Part shown: positions 63,601 through 64,000 of the stretch, piece after piece
Layout of the letters: each line of letters begins with the position of its first letter
How positions within the stretch are numbered: the first letter of the stretch is position 1
Assembly (NCBI GenBank): GCA_022605955.1
Contig: JAKCOZ010000059.1
Coordinates: 1 to 64,000 of the forward strand
Direction of reading: 5' to 3'
DNA length: 64,000 bases
Origin: Rallus limicola
Taxonomy: Eukaryota > Chordata > Aves > Gruiformes > Rallidae
The notes under the pieces: model-generated
Database searches by the model: none
What the model saw: the letters and a program-made list of their open reading frames with translations, nothing else
Told to the model about the DNA's origin: nothing
Position numbers and translations under genes: made by a program

Positions 63601-64000
63601 GGAAACTAAAAAAGCAGTGTGGACTTTGCTGCCTTGACAACTTATGGATGCTGAGCTGCGCAACAAAAGTTTCTGAATTCGTGTTCCCTATCCCACTGCC
63701 ACAGGGAAAATCTTTGTCCCACAGTGCTTCAGAATGGATGAGTAACAAGACTATGAAAGATCTTGAGTTGATTTTGTAACTTACTATAAACTAAAGCCAT
63801 AGTGACAACCATCTTTTGTTATGGCATCAGTTCTCTACCAGAAACATCCCTGTGCCCACATGCTCTCCCAGCAGGCATTACCATTGTACAAGGGTTGTGA
63901 CCTGAAGGAGTAGGTGCCTTGTCACAAGGTTTGGATCTAAAGACCTATGTTTTAGCTCCTGCCCACAGTATAGACCACAGATGACATCTGTGACATCACC
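60601..64000. other. Non-coding stretch to window end
   Basis: No recognised gene, RNA or transposon. Frames of 60-103 codons on both strands overlap each other (notably around 61.8-62.2 and 63.4-63.8 kb) and show no domains. Confidence 0.5.

Overview
This window looks like bird nuclear DNA. The main evidence is several CR1 LINE fragments with avian-type 3' ends (the 'ggttggaagggacctt...' antisense signature near 3.6, 4.9 and 51.2 kb, and the sense form ending in 'attctgtgat' near 38.1 kb). Other support is generally AT-rich, CpG-poor sequence, scattered short microsatellites and homopolymers, and no bacterial-style gene packing. The open frames are short and fall on both strands. The longest are about 126-156 codons, roughly what chance would give in AT-rich DNA of this size. 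I recognise no complete protein-coding gene, no rRNA, no convincing tRNA and no CRISPR. The window is best read as intergenic DNA or the inside of a very long intron.

Layout. 1-3.2 kb: unremarkable sequence with an 11-G run and a GC-rich but CpG-free block at 1.86-2.1 kb. 3.2-5.4 kb: a CR1 neighbourhood, with one possible very old sense copy followed by three antisense copies; the first still holds a 90-codon open frame from the end of CR1 ORF2. 5.4-24.7 kb: mostly unannotatable DNA with a locally CpG-enriched block (9.8-10.25 kb), a 14-G run, a possible MIR relict (12.3 kb), a short GC-containing hairpin (15.04 kb), a perfect RFX/X-box-type palindrome (17.42 kb), a C-rich plus (CA)n tract (22.3 kb) and a long-stem hairpin (23.5 kb). 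24.7-25.1 kb: a sense CR1 fragment that lacks its 3' end. 25-38 kb: MIR-like relicts, short tandem duplications, and the most protein-like unexplained stretches (minus strand, 28.4-28.7 and 33.9-34.7 kb). 38-51 kb: a 65-bp CR1 tail and otherwise little. 51.2-64 kb: another old antisense CR1, MIR relicts, a 17-bp tandem duplication, and at 56.3-56.65 kb a cluster of an octamer site, a G-quadruplex motif and a second RFX/X-box-type site.

No gene set here can be said to work together. The observations most worth following are the two RFX-type motifs (the second beside the G-quadruplex motif), the possible minus-strand exon or pseudogene pieces at 33.9-34.7 kb, and the oddly 3'-truncated CR1 at 24.7 kb. 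I did not find a convincing previously undescribed system.
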